This document shows positions 1 through 7,892 of a stretch of 10,016 nt of DNA, piece by piece. The position numbers and the translations under genes are program-made. Source of the DNA: Bryobacterales bacterium (GTDB taxonomy: Bacteria; Acidobacteriota; Terriglobia; Bryobacterales; Bryobacteraceae); assembly GCA_003517725.1 (NCBI GenBank), contig DOZZ01000139.1, positions 3,806 through 13,821 on the forward strand, read 5' to 3'. Below the pieces are notes generated by a model that made no database searches, was not told the origin of the DNA, and worked only from the letters and a program-made list of their open reading frames with translations. How positions within the stretch are numbered: position 1 is the stretch's first letter; the number at the start of each line of letters is the position of its first letter.

Positions 1-1212
1 GCCAGGCAACTTGCCGGAGCGACGAATGCCGAACTGTGGTTGAGCGGCCATGATCGGGGGGAAGACTTCCAGTACCGATTTGCCCACCATCACTTTCGCG
101 ACGGCGAGGAGCTGCTCATCGGTGATCTGCGCATCGTCGCGTTGCATACACCGGGCCACACGCCGGAACATCTGAGCTTTCTAATTTATGAAAAGAGCCG
201 GTGCGGACAACCCATGGCGCTCCTTACCGGCGATTTCCTGTTTGTTGGATCTCTAGGCCGCCCAGACCTGTTGGGAGACGATGCCAAGCAGAAGCTTGCT
301 GGAGAGCTTTACGAAAGCGTGCATGAAAAAATCGCCAGGCTGCCCGACGGCGTAGAGATCCATCCGGCCCATGGGGCGGGATCTTTATGCGGAGCGGGTA
401 TGTCGGAGCGGCCCCAGTCCACCCTCGGCTACGAGCGCTTTTGCAACGTATTTATGGCGGACCGGGAGAAGGCGGAATTCGTCGAGACAGTCTTAAAGAG
501 CGTCCCCGAGTTTCCGGATTACTACCGGCGCATGAAGCGCATCAACTCGGAAGGTCCTCCGATTCTCGACAGCGTTCCGGGTCTGAAGGCGATCCCACCG
601 ATGGAGGTTCAGGAGGCGCTGCACCTAAACGCCGTGATCATCGACTTGCGCCGGCCTGAGGCATTCGGCGGCGCGCATATTCCAGGATCGTTCAATATCG
701 GTTCAGGACAAAACCTTTCGATGTGGGCCGCTTGGGTGGTGCCTTACGACCATCCCATTATCCTTGCGGGTGATGACGGAACGAACATCGAAGAAGCATG
801 TCGCGCTCTAATCCGCGTGGGATTTGATGGTATTCGCGGCTACCTGAAGGGGGGTATGAAGGCCTGGATTGAGGCGGGCCTCGATCAGGCCCATGTTCCC
901 CAAATGGGGGTGCGTGAACTGTCCTGGCAGTTGAAGCAGAGCGACAAGCCCTTTGTACTCGATGTGCGCAGCCCCGCGGAGTGGAAGGCCGGCCATATCG
1001 AAGGCGCGGTGCACATTCCCGCGGGCAGCTTGCCGAACCATATCGACCAGATTCCCCCGGATCTGCCGGTGCATGTGGTGTGTGGGAGCGGCTACCGTTC
1101 CAGCATTGCCACGAGCGTGCTGCAGAGAGCGGGGCGCCGGGCTGTAATCAACGTAGACGGTGGCATGGGAGCGTGGAACGCGCAACATCTTCCCACAACC
1201 CGAGAGGAATGA
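1..1212 (+). CDS. CstB-like persulfide dioxygenase-rhodanese (MBL fold, pseudo-rhodanese, rhodanese), 5' truncated by window edge
   Basis: The reading frame is open from base 1, so the N-terminus lies outside the window, including the expected THxHADH metal motif; 403 residues remain. Numbering visible residues from base 1, the MBL part ends near 150 and shows TPGHTPEH (H53) and TGDFLFVGSLGRPDL (D78). These match the second His and the Asp of the 2-His-1-Asp iron site of ETHE1-type persulfide dioxygenases. HPAHGAGSLCG follows, with C130 at the place of the accessory Cys known in CstB. Residues about 205-290 form a rhodanese fold (IDLRRPEAF, AHIPGS, GGMKAWIEAG) whose active loop reads LAGDDG with no Cys. 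Residues about 305-395 form a second rhodanese with CGSGYRS (catalytic C361). This order is that of staphylococcal CstB. The family makes sulfite from glutathione, CoA or bacillithiol persulfide and exchanges sulfane sulfur with thiosulfate in the cytoplasm. The stop overlaps the next start (ATGA), and the neighbour is a sulfur-anion exporter. Family assignment is firm; the preferred thiol is unknown. Confidence 0.93.
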   Translation, partial: ARQLAGATNAELWLSGHDRGEDFQYRFAHHHFRDGEELLIGDLRIVALHTPGHTPEHLSFLIYEKSRCGQPMALLTGDFLFVGSLGRPDLLGDDAKQKLAGELYESVHEKIARLPDGVEIHPAHGAGSLCGAGMSERPQSTLGYERFCNVFMADREKAEFVETVLKSVPEFPDYYRRMKRINSEGPPILDSVPGLKAIPPMEVQEALHLNAVIIDLRRPEAFGGAHIPGSFNIGSGQNLSMWAAWVVPYDHPIILAGDDGTNIEEACRALIRVGFDGIRGYLKGGMKAWIEAGLDQAHVPQMGVRELSWQLKQSDKPFVLDVRSPAEWKAGHIEGAVHIPAGSLPNHIDQIPPDLPVHVVCGSGYRSSIATSVLQRAGRRAVINVDGGMGAWNAQHLPTTREE

Positions 1213-1961
1213 CCCTGGCGCAAGGGCTGGCATTTCTATTCGCGCTGGTCATTGGCCTGTCGCCAGGGGCGCTCGGCAGTGGCGGGTCAATTGTCACCCT
1301 GCCGGTGCTGGTCTACGTCGCCGACATAAACCCGAAATCAGCTGTCGGCATGTCCATGGCGATTGTAGGGGCGACCAGCCTGGTGGCCGCATTTCTGCAC
1401 TGGCGACAGGGCAGATTCCATAACAAGGCCGCTCTGCTACTAGGCATAACGGGCATGGGAGGAGCATACCTGGGCTTTGTTTTCACGCATTTGGTCTCGT
1501 CGTCGGCTTTGCTGTTGATGTTCGCGGCGATCATGCTCATTGTCGGCTTGATCATGTTGCGTGGCGGCTTCCAAGGGCTTACTCCGGGACAGTGCCGCCC
1601 ATTGAAATGCGCGGTGGCCGGGGCGGCGGTAGGCGTACTCACGGGATTCTTGGGAGTCGGCGGCGGTTTTTTGATCGTACCCGCGCTGGTGCTCTTTGCC
1701 GGGCTGGACACCAAAAAGGCCGTGGGCACTTCGCTAGGGATTATTGCTCTGAACTCTTTCGCGGGTCTCTTTGGGCAACTCCGCTATGCTCCGGTTGATT
1801 GGCGCACGACGGCGGAGTTCACCTTTCTGGCGCTCGGAGGCATGGTGATGGGCTTCGCACTTTCCAACCGGGCTTCGGAACCCGCCCTCCGCAAAGCTTT
1901 CGCCGTATTGCTGCTGATCATCGCGGTGACCGTAGCGGGAATGGTTCTGTTCCGAGCGTGA
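1209..1961 (+). CDS. TauE/SafE (TSUP) family membrane exporter, probable sulfite or organosulfonate transporter
   Basis: This is a 250-residue, highly hydrophobic protein with an estimated seven or eight membrane segments and the two half-repeats typical of the TSUP/DUF81 family. The first carries GLSPGALGSGGSIVTLP (about residues 16-33) followed by NPKSAVGMSM. The second carries GVLTGFLGVGGGFLIVPAL (from about 142) followed by DTKKAVGTSL. TauE, SafE and related proteins move sulfite, sulfoacetate or similar sulfur anions across the inner membrane. I take ATG 1209 as the start because it overlaps the stop of the dioxygenase gene and gives a normal-length family member; the frame stays open upstream only as a shadow of that gene. 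The GAGAGG just before it sits very close to the ATG, so translation probably depends on coupling. Pairing with a persulfide dioxygenase is known from cst- and bigR-type operons, which supports export of sulfite made by the upstream enzyme. The substrate is inferred. Confidence 0.9.
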   Translation: MTLAQGLAFLFALVIGLSPGALGSGGSIVTLPVLVYVADINPKSAVGMSMAIVGATSLVAAFLHWRQGRFHNKAALLLGITGMGGAYLGFVFTHLVSSSALLLMFAAIMLIVGLIMLRGGFQGLTPGQCRPLKCAVAGAAVGVLTGFLGVGGGFLIVPALVLFAGLDTKKAVGTSLGIIALNSFAGLFGQLRYAPVDWRTTAEFTFLALGGMVMGFALSNRASEPALRKAFAVLLLIIAVTVAGMVLFRA

Positions 1962-2004
1962 TTCCGATTTCAGCGTCTTGGAACAGTGGCAAGGGAGAGG
2001 GTCA

Positions 2005-2046
2005 ATGGCACCAAAGTACCTATGGAGAAATATTCTATGGCAATGA
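2005..2046 (+). promoter_or_regulatory. Possible 13-codon leader ORF coupled to the TolC gene
   Basis: A purine-rich stretch, AGGGAGAGG at 1992-2000, lies in front of ATG 2005, which opens a 13-residue frame (MAPKYLWRNILWQ). Its TGA (2044-2046) overlaps an in-frame ATG of the outer-membrane gene at 2043 as ATGA, the same junction used elsewhere in this operon. It could be a leader that delivers ribosomes to the TolC start, or a chance frame. The peptide has two Trp codons but no run of one amino acid and no visible attenuator hairpin. Nothing else recognisable lies between 1962 and 2036. Confidence 0.25.
2024..2030 (+). promoter_or_regulatory. Ribosome binding site favouring the ATG 2037 start of the TolC gene
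   Basis: GGAGAAA at 2024-2030 places GGAG nine bases before ATG 2037. The alternatives fit less well: GTG 1986 has no Shine-Dalgarno in front of it, ATG 2022 overlaps this site, and ATG 2043 sits 15 bases away. ATG 2043 remains possible if the overlapping leader frame delivers the ribosome. Confidence 0.5.
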
Positions 2047-3392
2047 CGAGAACACCGTTCATTGCGGTCTTGCTTACTTTACCGATGTGGGCGCAAGATC
2101 CCTTGTCGCTGAAGGATGCGGTTCATCTGGCGTTGAAGCAAAACAAGTCGATTCAGGCCTCTGGCGCCGCTAGCAAAGCCGCTGAATCGCGCATGACGGG
2201 GGCACGGAGTGGCAGCTTGCCGAAGATAAACTACTCCGAGTCGTGGACCCGCAGCGATAATCCCGTGTTTGTGTTTTCTTCGTTGCTGACGCAGCGTCAG
2301 TTCGGTGAGCAGAACTTTCAAATTAATGCTTTGAACCGACCCGGCTTTCTCAATAACTTTCAATCGCAACTCACCGTGGATCAATCGCTTTTTGACGCCG
2401 GCGCGACGAAGCATGCGATCCGGTCAGCGGAACTGGCCGCCGACATTAGCAGCGAGGAGGTCCGACGGACTCAAATGGAAATGATCGCGGGCACGATCCG
2501 GGCCTACTACGACGCCCTGCTGGCGAAGGAACAAATCGTCGCCACAAACCAGGCGCAGAGGTCGTCGGAGGCTGACCTCGTTCGGGCTCAAAATGTTCGC
2601 TCGGCTGGAATGTCGACCGATGTCGATGTCCTTTCGATTCGGGTTCAGCTTTCCGCCATTCGCGAGCAAGAGATCCGGCGTAACGCAGATCTCGATATCG
2701 CGCGCGCGACTCTCAACGATGTGCTGGGCCTGCCGCTCGATACTCCCCACACCTTGACGACTTCACTCGCGCCTTTGACATTGCCGGGCGAAGCGCTGGC
2801 GCAATATGAAGCCAGTGCGCTCACCGAGAGGCCCGAGTCCCGGCAAGCAAAGCTGGCAACTAGCTTGGCTGAAACTCAAGTGGCGCTGGCCCACGGTAGC
2901 TTGTTGCCCCAGGTGGGAGCTCGTGCTGTTTTTGAAGCCGACCGGCAGCGCTTCTACGCTCAGGGCGGAGCAGACTGGCTGGTGTCGATCGGGCTACGCT
3001 GGAACCTGTTTAATGGGTTCAGCGACAAGGCGCATGTGGAGGAAACCAAGTTCGCGCTGCAGCGCAGCCGGGCAGAGCAAGACCGTGCGGGTTCAACCAT
3101 CCGTCTCCAGGTCAGGCGCATGTACGCGGATCTGCAAGCCGCCCAGCAGCGTATAGAGGTAACCAACGCCTCTGTCAACGAAGCCGAAGAAAGCCTTCGC
3201 ATCACCCAAAACCGCTATGAAGCAGGCTTCGGCAATGTCACGGATTTGCTTCGTACTGAGACTGCCGTGCTCGAGGCCCGTACGCGCCATCTTGCGGCGA
3301 TCCATGACCAACGGGTCGCGGCCGCAATGCTGGAATTTGCCGCCGGCACACTTACCGCGGACTCAGAAGTTCTGAACGAGGGAACGCGATGA
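2037..3392 (+). CDS. TolC-family outer-membrane efflux protein
   Basis: This is the outer-membrane channel of the tripartite pump encoded with the next two genes. From ATG 2037 it has 451 residues, the usual length for the family. The N-terminus is a Sec signal peptide (short basic start, FIAVLLTLPMWA core) with likely cleavage after AQ, before DPLSLKDAVHLALKQN, the standard opening helix of the TolC fold. Two OEP repeats follow. The first contains VDQSLFDAGATKHAIRSAE and an AYYDALLAKEQ helix. The second contains WNLFNGFSDKAHVEE and the helix ending ITQNRYEAGFGNVTDLLRTE. These are the typical strand-turn and YxxGxxxxxDLL-like signatures. A longer frame opens at GTG 1986, but the extra residues would push the signal peptide inward. 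Its stop overlaps the adaptor start (ATGA). It follows the TSUP gene after 75 bases, the only real gap in the cluster, so an internal promoter there is possible, though none is recognisable. Confidence 0.93.
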   Translation: MAMTRTPFIAVLLTLPMWAQDPLSLKDAVHLALKQNKSIQASGAASKAAESRMTGARSGSLPKINYSESWTRSDNPVFVFSSLLTQRQFGEQNFQINALNRPGFLNNFQSQLTVDQSLFDAGATKHAIRSAELAADISSEEVRRTQMEMIAGTIRAYYDALLAKEQIVATNQAQRSSEADLVRAQNVRSAGMSTDVDVLSIRVQLSAIREQEIRRNADLDIARATLNDVLGLPLDTPHTLTTSLAPLTLPGEALAQYEASALTERPESRQAKLATSLAETQVALAHGSLLPQVGARAVFEADRQRFYAQGGADWLVSIGLRWNLFNGFSDKAHVEETKFALQRSRAEQDRAGSTIRLQVRRMYADLQAAQQRIEVTNASVNEAEESLRITQNRYEAGFGNVTDLLRTETAVLEARTRHLAAIHDQRVAAAMLEFAAGTLTADSEVLNEGTR

Positions 3393-4534
3393 CAAACAGC
3401 AGGTGGCTCCTGATTCCGCTCGCAATCTGGCTTGCTGGTTGCGGTGGCACGTCTAAGGAGAAGCCCGTCGACCCTACCCCTCCCATAGTCGTATCTGTTG
3501 TCACTGCCAGTGCAGAAACCTGGCCGTCGATTTACGAAGCGACTGGCACCGTCCGCGCCCGCACCTCCGCCGTCATTTCGTCGCAGTTGATGGGCTACGT
3601 GCGCGAAGTAAAGGTCACGACTGGCGATCACGTGCGCGCAGGGCAACTTCTAGTAACGCTCGACACTCGTGATCTGGATGCGAATGCGCGGCGTGTTGAA
3701 GCCGCTCGCGAGGAAGTCCGCACTTCATTGCCCGAAGCCGATAGCGCCGTCGGCGTAGCGAAAGCCAATCTCGATCTGGCGCAAAGCACCTTTCACCGCA
3801 TGCAAGAGTTGTTTCAGAAGACATCGATCTCCAATCAGGAGTTTGATGAGGCATCAGCCAAACTCAAGGCGGCGCAAGCGGCCTATGAGATGGCGCGAGC
3901 GCGACGCACCCAACTCGATTCAAAGCTCGCTCAGTCTGAGCAGGAAGTGCGCGCGGCGGACATCACGCGCAGCTATGGCCGCATGTCAGCTCCCTTCTCT
4001 GGCGTTGTTACGGCCAAGGCGGTTGAGCCTGGCACTCTTGCGATGCAGGGCACGCCCCTGCTCACCGTTGAGCGCGATGGCGCCTTCCGGCTTGAGGCGG
4101 CAGTGGAAGAATCGCGGCTGTCGGCGATCAAAGTGGGCCAGCCGGTAAGCGTCAGTTTGGAAGGCGTGGATCATGTTGTCGGCGCCCGCGTCTCTGAGAT
4201 AGTTCCGGCTGTAGATGCGGCGTCGAGGTCATACGTGGTCAAGGTCGATCTCCCGGCGTTACCCGCGATCCGCTCAGGCGTTTTCGGGCGCGTGGCATTC
4301 CGGTTGGGAAACCGTTCGGTGCTGGCCATCCCTGCACGTGCCGTCAGTGAGCACGGACAATTGCAGTCGATAATGATTGCGGAGAACGGCGTCGCCCACA
4401 CCCGGTTGATCACGGAGGGTCAAAAGCTGAACGATCGCACGGAGGTCCTCTCCGGCCTGGCGGCCGGCGAGAGGGTGATCTTCCCAGTTCCTCAGGGGCT
4501 TTCCGACGGCGCGCGGGTCGAGGTCAGGCGGTGA
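3389..4534 (+). CDS. RND efflux periplasmic adaptor (HlyD/MFP family), lipoprotein
   Basis: This 381-residue protein bridges the inner-membrane pump and the TolC channel. It begins with a lipoprotein signal ending in LAGC (C18 is the predicted lipidated residue), so it should be tethered to the inner membrane and act in the periplasm. The split lipoyl domain is seen at about residues 60-92 ([19 protein letters not shown]) and 192-228 ([18 protein letters not shown]). Between them lies an Ala/Glu/Lys/Arg-rich alpha-helical hairpin that would meet the TolC tips. Beta-barrel and membrane-proximal domains follow ([48 protein letters not shown]). GAGGG at 3378-3382 is well placed for ATG 3389. The gene overlaps both neighbours by four bases (ATGA upstream, GTGA downstream), so the stoichiometric pump genes are tightly coupled. 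No His-rich or Met-rich metal-binding segment is visible, which argues weakly against a heavy-metal pump. Confidence 0.94.
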   Translation: MTNSRWLLIPLAIWLAGCGGTSKEKPVDPTPPIVVSVVTASAETWPSIYEATGTVRARTSAVISSQLMGYVREVKVTTGDHVRAGQLLVTLDTRDLDANARRVEAAREEVRTSLPEADSAVGVAKANLDLAQSTFHRMQELFQKTSISNQEFDEASAKLKAAQAAYEMARARRTQLDSKLAQSEQEVRAADITRSYGRMSAPFSGVVTAKAVEPGTLAMQGTPLLTVERDGAFRLEAAVEESRLSAIKVGQPVSVSLEGVDHVVGARVSEIVPAVDAASRSYVVKVDLPALPAIRSGVFGRVAFRLGNRSVLAIPARAVSEHGQLQSIMIAENGVAHTRLITEGQKLNDRTEVLSGLAAGERVIFPVPQGLSDGARVEVRR

Positions 4535-7500
4535 CCAGCGAACGAAAACTCGGCCCCGCCGGCAAGTTCGCCCAGATCTGGATTGGCTCAAAGCTGACGC
4601 CGCTGGTGGTAGCCGGTTCACTGCTTCTGGGCGCGTTCGCGGTCTGGAAACTACCGCGCGAGGAAGAGCCGCAGATCATCGTTCCGGTAGTGGATGTATT
4701 TGTCCAGATGCCCGGTTCATCCGCTCGCGAAGTAGAAGAGCGCGTCACCAAGCCGATGGAGAAGCTATTGTGGGAAATCCCCGGCGTCGAGTACATTTAC
4801 TCCACTTCCAGCCCCGGCAGCGCAACGGTCATCGTCCGGTTCCTGGTTGGACAGGACGAAGAAAGAAGCATTGCGCGTTTGAATCAGAAGCTGAACGCGA
4901 ACCTGGACCTGGTTCCACCCGGTGCGTCGCCACCGCTGGTGAAGCCCCGCTCGATCGACGACGTTCCGATTCTCGCACTCACGTTTTGGAGCAAACGATA
5001 CGGCGATTATGAGTTGCGGCGCATCGCTGCCCAGGTGGACGACGCGATTAAGCAAACGCCCGACGTCTCGGCTGTCACGCTGATCGGCGGCCAACGCCGC
5101 GAGATCGGGATCGTCCTGGATCGAGGCCGCCTGAGCGCTTATAATCTCTCGCCGTTGCAGGTGGTAACGGCGCTCGGACTATCCAACCGGCGCCAGCCGT
5201 CGGGACAATTCGCGAGCGGCAATCGTCAGATGATTCTTGAGACCGGTCAATTTCTGCGCACCTCCGAGGACGTTGGCGGCGTAGTAGTCGGTGTTGCCAG
5301 CGAGAAGCCAATCTTCGTGCGTGACATTGCCCAGGTGACCGACGGCGGTGAAGAGCCGGCGCAGTACGTTCGTTTTTCGAACGGCAAAGGTTTCCAGCCG
5401 GCGGTCACGATCGCGGTTTCCAAACGCAAAGGAACTAACGCTGTCACCGTCGGAGAAGACGTCCTGCGCCGCTTAGAGCCACTGCGAGGCAGCGTTATTC
5501 CATCGGACGTCGAAGTGACCATAACGCGGGATTACGGCGAAACGGCGAGAGACAAATCGAACGAACTGCTCTTCCACATGTTGATCGCGGTCGTATCCGT
5601 CAGTTTACTGGTGGCAATTACGTTAGGCCTGCGCGAATCGTTGATCGTATTCACCGCGATTCCGGTGACGCTCGCCCTGACGCTGACGGTCTTCTTCCTG
5701 TACGGTTACACGCTGAACCGCATCACGCTGTTCGCGTTGATCTTTTCCATCGGCATTTTAGTCGATGATGCCATCGTGGTAGTCGAAAACATCGTGCGTC
5801 ATTGGCGAATACCGGCGAACCACGGCAGGCCGCCCTTCGAGGTCGCCATCGATGCGGTGGATGAGGTTGGAAATCCCACTATCCTGGCCACCCTCGCCGT
5901 CGTCGCGGCAATCTTGCCAATGGCTTTCGTCGGCGGCTTGATGGGACCTTATATGCGGCCTATTCCGATCGGCGCCAGCGCGGCGATGGTCTTCTCCCTG
6001 CTGGTGGCTTTCATTGTGACGCCGTGGGCCGCAGTGCGAATCTTGAAACCCGGCGGACATCACGAGGGTGAACGGGAGGACTTTGTAACGCGGCTCTACC
6101 GCCGGTTCATGGGAGGTCTTCTGCACCGGCCCGCTCTGAGGTGGGGCTTCGTGGGCGGCGTCGTGATCCTGCTGCTTGCCTCCGTCTCGTTGTTCTATTT
6201 CGGCTTCGTCAAAGTCAAAATGCTGCCGTTCGATAACAAAAGCGAATTCCAGGTGATTGTCGACATGCCCAATGGCGCCACGCTGGAAGAGACGGCGCGG
6301 GTGACGCAACTGCTCGCCGAAGAAACCCAAAACCAGCGCGAGGTGGTAAATGTCCAGACCTATGTGGGAACCTCTGCCCCATACAACTTCAACGGACTGG
6401 TGCGTCACTACTACATGCGCCGTGGTCCGAATGTGGCCGACATTCAGGTGAATCTGCTGCCGAAAGGAGATCGCAAACTCCAGAGCCACGACATCGCCAA
6501 ACTCGTACGGCAGCGCATCGACCCCATCGCGGTCCGTTATGGAGCGCGCATAAAGGTGGCGGAAGTCCCTCCCGGCCCTCCGGTGCTGGAAACCCTCGTT
6601 GCTGAAGTCTACGGCCCCAGCATGGACCGGCGGACTGCACTGGCGAGGCAGATTCGCAATCTGTTTCAACAAACCAAGGGCGTCGTTGACGTGGATTGGT
6701 ACGTGGAAGACGATCAGACCAAGGCGCACATCCTGGTAGACGAAGAGAAGTCCGCGCTCAACGGCATCTCGGAAGACGACATTGCGCGCGCCGTGCAGGT
6801 GGCATCAGCCGGTCAATCCGCCGGCCTGCTGCACCAAGACGCCGAGAAAGAGGATGTTCCCTTGATAGTGCGGCTAGACCGTGCCAGCCGGTCCGATCTC
6901 GAACAGATGCGGGCTTTAAAGATCGGCGGGCGCGGCGGACGCCAGGTTTCTCTTGGCGAACTGGTTCGCGTCGAGAATTCAATTGAAGATAAGAGCATTT
7001 ATCACAAGAACCTGATGCCCGTGACTTACGTGACCGCGGACATCGCAGGCGAGATCGAGAGCCCGGTCTACGCGGTCCTCAAACTAGGACCGGATATCGA
7101 CAAGATCAAAATCCCGGAAGGATATCAGATTGAGCAGCACATGGCCGCACTACCTTCCAATGCGGAACGCTACTCGATGAAGTGGGATGGCGAGTGGCAC
7201 ATCACCTATGAGGTCTTCCGCGACCTCGGCATAGCCTTCGCGGCTGTGCTGATCCTGATTTACGGCCTGGTCGTCGGATGGTTCCAGTCGTTTCTGACTC
7301 CGCTTATCATCATGGCGGCGATCCCGTTCTCATTGGTGGGAATCCTGCCCGCCCACGGAATCATGCACGCCTTCTTCACGGCGACCTCAATGATTGGATT
7401 CATCGCCGGGGCCGGTATCGTGGTCCGCAACTCGATCATCCTCGTAGATTTCATCGAACTCCGCCTGTCCGAAGGCATGCCGCTTGACGAAGCGGTGATT

Positions 7501-7704
7501 GATGCCGGAGCGGTGCGCTTCCGCCCGATGATGTTGACCGCCGCGGCCGTGGTGGCCGGTTCGTCCGTGATTTTGTTCGATCCGATATTTCAAGGACTGG
7601 CGATTGCGCTGATGGCTGGCGAAATCGCGTCGTTGCTTCTATCACGCATGACTGTTCCTGTTTTGTTCTACCTGTTTCACAAAGGAAAGAGGACAACTGT
7701 ATGA
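4531..7704 (+). CDS. RND superfamily efflux pump inner-membrane permease (AcrB/HAE-like)
   Basis: This 1057-residue protein has the full-length ACR_tran layout: TM1 near 17-37, a large periplasmic domain, TM2-6 from about 351 to 500, TM7 near 540-560, a second periplasmic domain, and TM8-12 from about 898. TM4 carries [13 protein letters not shown] with the paired aspartates D412-D413 of the proton relay. This is the drug-pump pattern; heavy-metal pumps usually have one Asp here. In the TM10 signature [13 protein letters not shown] the relay Lys of AcrB (K940) is replaced by R966. TM11 opens with RFRPMMLT, keeping the relay Arg. The N-terminal LPREEEPQI after TM1 marks a branch apart from classical AcrB. 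Start is GTG 4531, overlapping the adaptor stop as GTGA, with GAGG at 4520-4523 seven bases ahead. It should be a proton-driven homotrimer working with the adaptor and TolC partner encoded upstream. Substrate is not readable from sequence; the operon suggests a sulfur compound or sulfur-modified metabolite. Confidence 0.95.
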   Translation: MTSERKLGPAGKFAQIWIGSKLTPLVVAGSLLLGAFAVWKLPREEEPQIIVPVVDVFVQMPGSSAREVEERVTKPMEKLLWEIPGVEYIYSTSSPGSATVIVRFLVGQDEERSIARLNQKLNANLDLVPPGASPPLVKPRSIDDVPILALTFWSKRYGDYELRRIAAQVDDAIKQTPDVSAVTLIGGQRREIGIVLDRGRLSAYNLSPLQVVTALGLSNRRQPSGQFASGNRQMILETGQFLRTSEDVGGVVVGVASEKPIFVRDIAQVTDGGEEPAQYVRFSNGKGFQPAVTIAVSKRKGTNAVTVGEDVLRRLEPLRGSVIPSDVEVTITRDYGETARDKSNELLFHMLIAVVSVSLLVAITLGLRESLIVFTAIPVTLALTLTVFFLYGYTLNRITLFALIFSIGILVDDAIVVVENIVRHWRIPANHGRPPFEVAIDAVDEVGNPTILATLAVVAAILPMAFVGGLMGPYMRPIPIGASAAMVFSLLVAFIVTPWAAVRILKPGGHHEGEREDFVTRLYRRFMGGLLHRPALRWGFVGGVVILLLASVSLFYFGFVKVKMLPFDNKSEFQVIVDMPNGATLEETARVTQLLAEETQNQREVVNVQTYVGTSAPYNFNGLVRHYYMRRGPNVADIQVNLLPKGDRKLQSHDIAKLVRQRIDPIAVRYGARIKVAEVPPGPPVLETLVAEVYGPSMDRRTALARQIRNLFQQTKGVVDVDWYVEDDQTKAHILVDEEKSALNGISEDDIARAVQVASAGQSAGLLHQDAEKEDVPLIVRLDRASRSDLEQMRALKIGGRGGRQVSLGELVRVENSIEDKSIYHKNLMPVTYVTADIAGEIESPVYAVLKLGPDIDKIKIPEGYQIEQHMAALPSNAERYSMKWDGEWHITYEVFRDLGIAFAAVLILIYGLVVGWFQSFLTPLIIMAAIPFSLVGILPAHGIMHAFFTATSMIGFIAGAGIVVRNSIILVDFIELRLSEGMPLDEAVIDAGAVRFRPMMLTAAAVVAGSSVILFDPIFQGLAIALMAGEIASLLLSRMTVPVLFYLFHKGKRTTV

Positions 7705-7892
7705 CTGTCGACCGTTCTTTGCGCTTAATTGCCGGCGCGTTTGTGTTGTTGACACTCGCGCTCGGTTACTGGGCGAGTCCGTATTGGTATCTACTTACGG
7801 CATTCGTTGGGTTCAACCTGTTTCAATCGGCCTTTACCAATTGGTGTCCGATGATGACAATTCTTCGGAAGCTTGGAGTCCGCGCTAAATGA
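7701..7892 (+). CDS. DUF2892 (YgaP-like transmembrane) small membrane protein
   Basis: This is a 63-residue protein with two membrane segments (about 9-22 and 28-46), a short Trp/Pro/Tyr-rich turn, and the DUF2892 C-terminal signature [22 protein letters not shown]. It contains one cysteine, C49, at the end of the second membrane segment. DUF2892 occurs alone or fused to rhodanese, as in YgaP of E. coli, and is often found beside sulfur-transfer genes. AGAGGA at 7688-7693 lies seven bases before ATG 7701, which overlaps the pump stop (ATGA); its own stop overlaps the next gene in the same way. The biochemical role is unknown. From its position it could be a small accessory subunit of the pump, comparable in size to AcrZ but not visibly related, or a membrane site that accepts sulfur at C49. 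Both are inferences; family membership is well supported. Confidence 0.88.
   Translation: MTVDRSLRLIAGAFVLLTLALGYWASPYWYLLTAFVGFNLFQSAFTNWCPMMTILRKLGVRAK

Noticed and set aside
808..1233. 141-codon minus-strand frame over the rhodanese region
   Set aside because: It is antisense to the two conserved rhodanese domains, and no protein motif is visible.
1986..2036. GTG 1986 (or ATG 2022) as the start of the TolC gene
   Set aside because: The added residues are hydrophilic and would sit in front of a normal signal peptide; GTG 1986 lacks a ribosome site, while GGAGAAA is placed for ATG 2037.
5758..6729. 323-codon open frame on the minus strand inside the RND gene
   Set aside because: It lies fully antisense to conserved pump codons, is rich in His/Arg/Gln as expected of an antisense shadow, and shows no domain or ribosome site.
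4531..7704. Calling the pump a CzcA/CusA heavy-metal exporter
   Set aside because: TM4 has the paired Asp of drug-type pumps, the adaptor lacks Met/His-rich metal sites, and the neighbours concern sulfur rather than metals.
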